A DNA stretch of 7,837 bases, taken from positions 1 through 7,837 of the forward strand of contig CAZCUQ010000085.1 of NCBI GenBank assembly GCA_964501705.1, read 5' to 3'. This document shows, one piece after another, positions 6,213-7,837 of this stretch. The notes beneath the pieces were generated by a model. The model searched no databases. It was not told the DNA's origin and worked only from the letters and a program-made list of their open reading frames with translations. The position numbers and the translations under genes were made by a program. The stretch comes from RGIG4694 sp964501705. Its GTDB lineage: Bacteria; Bacillota; Clostridia; Oscillospirales; Ruminococcaceae. Positions within the stretch are counted from its first letter, which is position 1, and every line of letters begins with the position of its first letter.

Positions 6213-6470
6213 TTAAAGATTTTGTTCCAGAAAGCTTTTAAGCTCGTCCGCAGCCTTTTCCTCATCCCGGCCCTCCGCCGTGACCTTTATTTCATTGCCG
6301 CATTTTATTCCAAGAGACATCACGGCGAATATTTTTTTCAGATCGGCTGACTTCTCACCGAAAAATATTTTAATATCCGAGGAAAATCCCGAAGCCTTTT
6401 TAACGAGAAGCCCTGCGGGGCGCGCGTGGATTCCAAGCTCGTCGGTGATCTTATAAGTAAATGTTTTCAT
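6213..6470 (-). CDS. ptsH: HPr phosphocarrier protein with Lys at the Ser46 position
   Basis: An 85-residue HPr that accepts phosphate from enzyme I on His15 (GIHARPAG, 13-20) and hands it to sugar-specific EIIA domains. Length and fold pattern are normal. In the regulatory helix the sequence is ADLKKIFAVMSLGIK (42-56), where Bacillus HPr has NLKSIMGVMSLGI. The Ser46 that HPr kinase phosphorylates is therefore Lys46, and carbon catabolite control through P-Ser-HPr and CcpA should not operate on this copy. The ATG at 6470 is chosen because AAAGGA (6485-6480) lies 9 nt upstream and the protein then begins as relatives do. An in-frame ATG at 6488 precedes that site. It is the first gene of the ptsHI operon. 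Confidence 0.95.
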   Translation of the reverse strand: MKTFTYKITDELGIHARPAGLLVKKASGFSSDIKIFFGEKSADLKKIFAVMSLGIKCGNEIKVTAEGRDEEKAADELKSFLEQNL

Positions 6471-6502
6471 ATAAACAGTTCCTTTCAATGTTTGATTAAC
6501 CT

Positions 6503-6508
6503 ATTATA
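6503..6508 (-). promoter_or_regulatory. -10 element of the ptsHI promoter
   Basis: On the minus strand TATAAT occupies 6508-6503, about 33 bp before the ptsH ATG. The region where a -35 should lie (about 6526-6531) reads GGTATT, a poor match, and sits at the join of two tandem A/T-rich repeats. The promoter may therefore depend on the A-tract DNA or on an activator. Confidence 0.6.
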
Positions 6509-6509
6509 T

Positions 6510-6548
6510 CCGAAATTTTTTTTAAAATACCGATTTTTTTTAAAATCA
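6510..6548. repeat. two tandem A/T-rich repeats over the ptsH -35 region
   Basis: On the + strand, CCGA followed by a T8-AAAAT block occurs twice head to tail: 6510-6529 (with two extra A after CCGA) and 6530-6548. The period is 20 bp, so the copies lie on nearly the same face of the helix. They cover the -35 and UP-element region of ptsH and could be paired protein sites or bent DNA. Confidence 0.5.
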
Positions 6549-6568
6549 CGCCGTCGTTATACTGTGCG

Positions 6569-6604
6569 CTGTTTCAAATGCGCGAACATTTCCTTCGGAA
6601 ACAG
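6569..6604. other. bulged 12-bp hairpin upstream of ptsH
   Basis: CTGTTTC (6569-6575) pairs with GAAACAG (6598-6604), and immediately inside it AAATG (6576-6580) pairs with CATTT (6587-6591). This leaves a CGCGAA loop and a 6-nt one-sided bulge (6592-6597). It lies 60 bp or more upstream of the ptsH -10 and so is outside the predicted ptsH and spo0A transcripts. It could be a DNA operator, part of an unannotated small RNA, or chance. Confidence 0.4.
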
Positions 6605-6641
6605 GCTGCCGGGTTTCGCTGAAAGGAGTATTCGCGGATAA

Positions 6642-6648
6642 TTCGACA
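6642..6648 (-). promoter_or_regulatory. 0A box, perfect TGTCGAA (distal)
   Basis: TTCGACA on the + strand is the exact reverse complement of the Spo0A box TGTCGAA. It lies about 145 bp upstream of the predicted ptsH start of transcription and about 240 bp before the spo0A -35, in DNA without a gene. It is a plausible Spo0A binding site serving either neighbour. Confidence 0.6.
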
Positions 6649-6681
6649 TATGTTTTCAAAAATTTACACTTTTCATCATTT

Positions 6682-6711
6682 TGTAACCTTTTCCGAATTA
6701 TTGTAACTTTT
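6682..6711 (+). repeat. TGTAAC-type direct repeat in the ptsH-spo0A intergenic region
   Basis: TTGTAAC is repeated at 6681-6687 and 6701-6707, exactly 20 bp apart, each followed by a T-rich run (CTTTT and TTTTT). The second copy, TGTAACTTTT at 6702-6711, recurs exactly at 6899-6908 inside the spacer of the spo0A promoter. This suggests a shared binding motif; the factor is unknown. Confidence 0.4.
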
Positions 6712-6828
6712 TTAGCCGCGTTATGACGGGAAAATTATGAGGAAAATTGTTTTATGTTATTGATACTTTATTAACAATTTGCAGTAATCTGCGTACCTAC
6801 GTTGAAATCAAGCCATGAATCATTGGGG

Positions 6829-6835
6829 TTCGACA
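6829..6835 (-). promoter_or_regulatory. 0A box, perfect TGTCGAA (proximal to spo0A)
   Basis: A second exact TTCGACA/TGTCGAA element, 54 bp upstream of the spo0A -35. Two perfect copies of a 7-bp site in under 500 bp are unlikely by chance. Together with its place before spo0A this points to autoregulation, as known for spo0A in other Firmicutes. Confidence 0.7.
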
Positions 6836-6889
6836 CAATGCCACAATAAAAAAATAAACTAAAGTTAAATAACCAATTTGAAATAAATC

Positions 6890-6918
6890 TTGATTTGCTG
6901 TAACTTTTATGGTAAAAT
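6890..6918 (+). promoter_or_regulatory. sigma-A promoter of spo0A
   Basis: TTGATT (6890-6895), a 17-bp spacer and TAAAAT (6913-6918), with TATGG directly before the -10, matching the Gram-positive TRTGN extension. Transcription should start near 6925, giving a leader of about 48 nt that ends in GGAGG (6960-6964). I see no sigma-H-type promoter (AGGAWWT with GAAT) here. Confidence 0.8.
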
Positions 6919-6972
6919 GTGTATATAACAGAAATCAATAAATAAACACAGCAAAAAACGGAGGTAATTAAA

Positions 6973-7752
6973 GTGTCGGATAAAATTAAAGTAATGATAG
7001 GCGACGACGGTTCGGAATTCGGATGTACATATGCAAGTACTCTCCGAAACAGAGGGTACTATACGCTCACAAGACAAAAAGACGGGTTTCTTCTTCTTGA
7101 GGCAATAAAAGAGGAACATCCCGATATAGTTCTCACGGAAGCTATTCTTCCGGGAATAGACGCCGCCGAGCTTATCCGCAGAACAGGCGAGCTTTCCGAA
7201 AAACCTTTCTTTATAGTTGTTTCGCCTTATCACAGCGAGCTTATCGAAAGGCAGATAATGGCTTTTGAAAACGCGTACTTTATTCTTAGTCCCTTAGATA
7301 TGGATATGCTCGAAAATATTATCAAATCGGTAACTGAAAATAAAAAGACCGATACCATGCGCGGGAATCCCGGCGACATGGAGGTCGTCGTTACCGAGAT
7401 AATCCATCAGATAGGAATACCCGCGCATATAAAGGGATATCATTATCTGCGTGAAGCTATACTTCTTTCACTGTCTGATTCGGAAATGCTTGAAAGCGTT
7501 ACAAAGCTTCTTTATCCGACTGTCGCAAAGAGATTTTCCACCACCGCGTCAAGAGTTGAAAGAGCAATCCGTCATGCCATAGAAACAGCATGGGACAGAG
7601 GAGATCTCGACACTATTCAGAATCTTTTCGGCTATACCGTAAGCGTCGGAAAGGGCAAACCCACAAATTCGGAATTTATTGCTCTTATCACCGATAATTT
7701 AAGGCTGAAATACAAAAGCTCCGCTCCCATAAAAGCCGCCGCCATAAGATAA
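6973..7752 (+). CDS. spo0A: Spo0A-like sporulation master regulator with a non-canonical receiver domain
   Basis: A 259-residue response regulator. The C-terminal Spo0A DNA-binding domain (about 138-250) is nearly canonical: IIHQIGIPAHIKGYHYLREA (143-162), LLYPTVAKRFSTTASRVERA (179-198), LFGYTVSV and KPTNSEFIA. The receiver domain (about 4-120) keeps the acidic pair D11-D12 and Ser84 at the conserved Ser/Thr position. At the phosphoacceptor position, however, it reads VLTE56AILP where Bacillus has VLVLD55IIMP, and the switch lysine of YFILKPFDM is Ser106 (YFILSPLDM). Phosphorelay control of the usual kind is therefore unlikely; Glu may mimic phosphate or the protein may be regulated otherwise. 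The GTG start follows GGAGG by 8 nt. The gene has its own promoter, two upstream 0A boxes and a weak hairpin after it, so it looks monocistronic and expressed. Confidence 0.93.
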   Translation: MSDKIKVMIGDDGSEFGCTYASTLRNRGYYTLTRQKDGFLLLEAIKEEHPDIVLTEAILPGIDAAELIRRTGELSEKPFFIVVSPYHSELIERQIMAFENAYFILSPLDMDMLENIIKSVTENKKTDTMRGNPGDMEVVVTEIIHQIGIPAHIKGYHYLREAILLSLSDSEMLESVTKLLYPTVAKRFSTTASRVERAIRHAIETAWDRGDLDTIQNLFGYTVSVGKGKPTNSEFIALITDNLRLKYKSSAPIKAAAIR

Positions 7753-7788
7753 CGTGTTCTTCCCCGTTAAAATCGGTTACGGCATTAC

Positions 7789-7813
7789 GGAAATCATTTT
7801 CTGATTTCTTTGA
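7789..7813 (+). terminator. possible weak terminator after spo0A
   Basis: GAAATCA (7790-7796) and TGATTTC (7802-7808) form a 7-bp stem with a TTTTC loop, followed by TTTGAATTTG. The stem is A/T-rich and the U tract short, so it may end spo0A transcripts only partly. Confidence 0.45.
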
Positions 7814-7837
7814 ATTTGAAGTAACTCCTATCGAATT

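Noticed and set aside
6471..6488. Upstream in-frame ATG adding six residues to HPr
   Set aside because: The ribosome site AAAGGA lies between it and the ATG at 6470, and the shorter protein begins as HPr normally does.
7491..7503. CRE-like TGAAAGCGTTACA
   Set aside because: It lies inside the spo0A coding sequence and is one base short of the CRE consensus spacing at its right half.

Overview
The window looks like chromosomal DNA of an endospore-lineage Clostridia bacterium, probably a gut Oscillospiraceae/Ruminococcaceae-type Firmicute. The grounds are a clear spo0A homologue, strong GGAGG-type ribosome sites, GTG starts, sigma-A promoters with extended -10 elements, AT-rich intergenic DNA and a ptsHI pair. 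The order-level placement is inference; the Firmicutes/Clostridia level is well supported by Spo0A.

Layout. Positions 1-1009 hold no intact gene. The left edge carries what looks like a decayed minus-strand gene pair. It is followed by AT-rich DNA, an orphan bidirectional terminator (651-683) and a short remnant resembling the N-terminus of a PD-(D/E)XK (Rpn-type) nuclease/transposase. A strong promoter (945-973) then drives a tightly overlapped three-gene operon (1010-3208): a GtrB/DPM1-like membrane glycosyltransferase, a GtrA-like four-helix membrane protein and an RmlD-like short-chain dehydrogenase/reductase that has lost the catalytic lysine. Together these suggest polyprenyl-linked sugar transfer for cell-surface decoration. 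A second + strand unit (3448-4518) encodes a tail-anchored J-domain/TPR-like protein and a small two-helix membrane protein with a zinc ribbon. It ends at a bidirectional terminator shared with the convergent ptsI.

The minus-strand ptsH-ptsI operon (6470 to 4555) encodes HPr and enzyme I, the general phosphotransfer proteins of the sugar PTS. HPr keeps His15 but has Lys where the HPr-kinase target Ser46 normally sits. Divergent from ptsH, across about 500 bp, is spo0A (6973-7752). Its DNA-binding domain is canonical, but its receiver domain has Glu at the phosphoacceptor Asp position and Ser at the conserved switch Lys position. The shared intergenic region contains two perfect 0A boxes (TTCGACA/TGTCGAA), a repeated TGTAACTTTT element, a bulged hairpin and tandem 20-bp repeats beside the ptsH promoter.

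The most notable signal is this regulatory cluster: a Spo0A predicted not to be phosphorylated normally, with its own binding sites, next to an HPr predicted to escape Ser phosphorylation. No CRISPR array, tRNA, rRNA, intact insertion sequence or defence system was seen.
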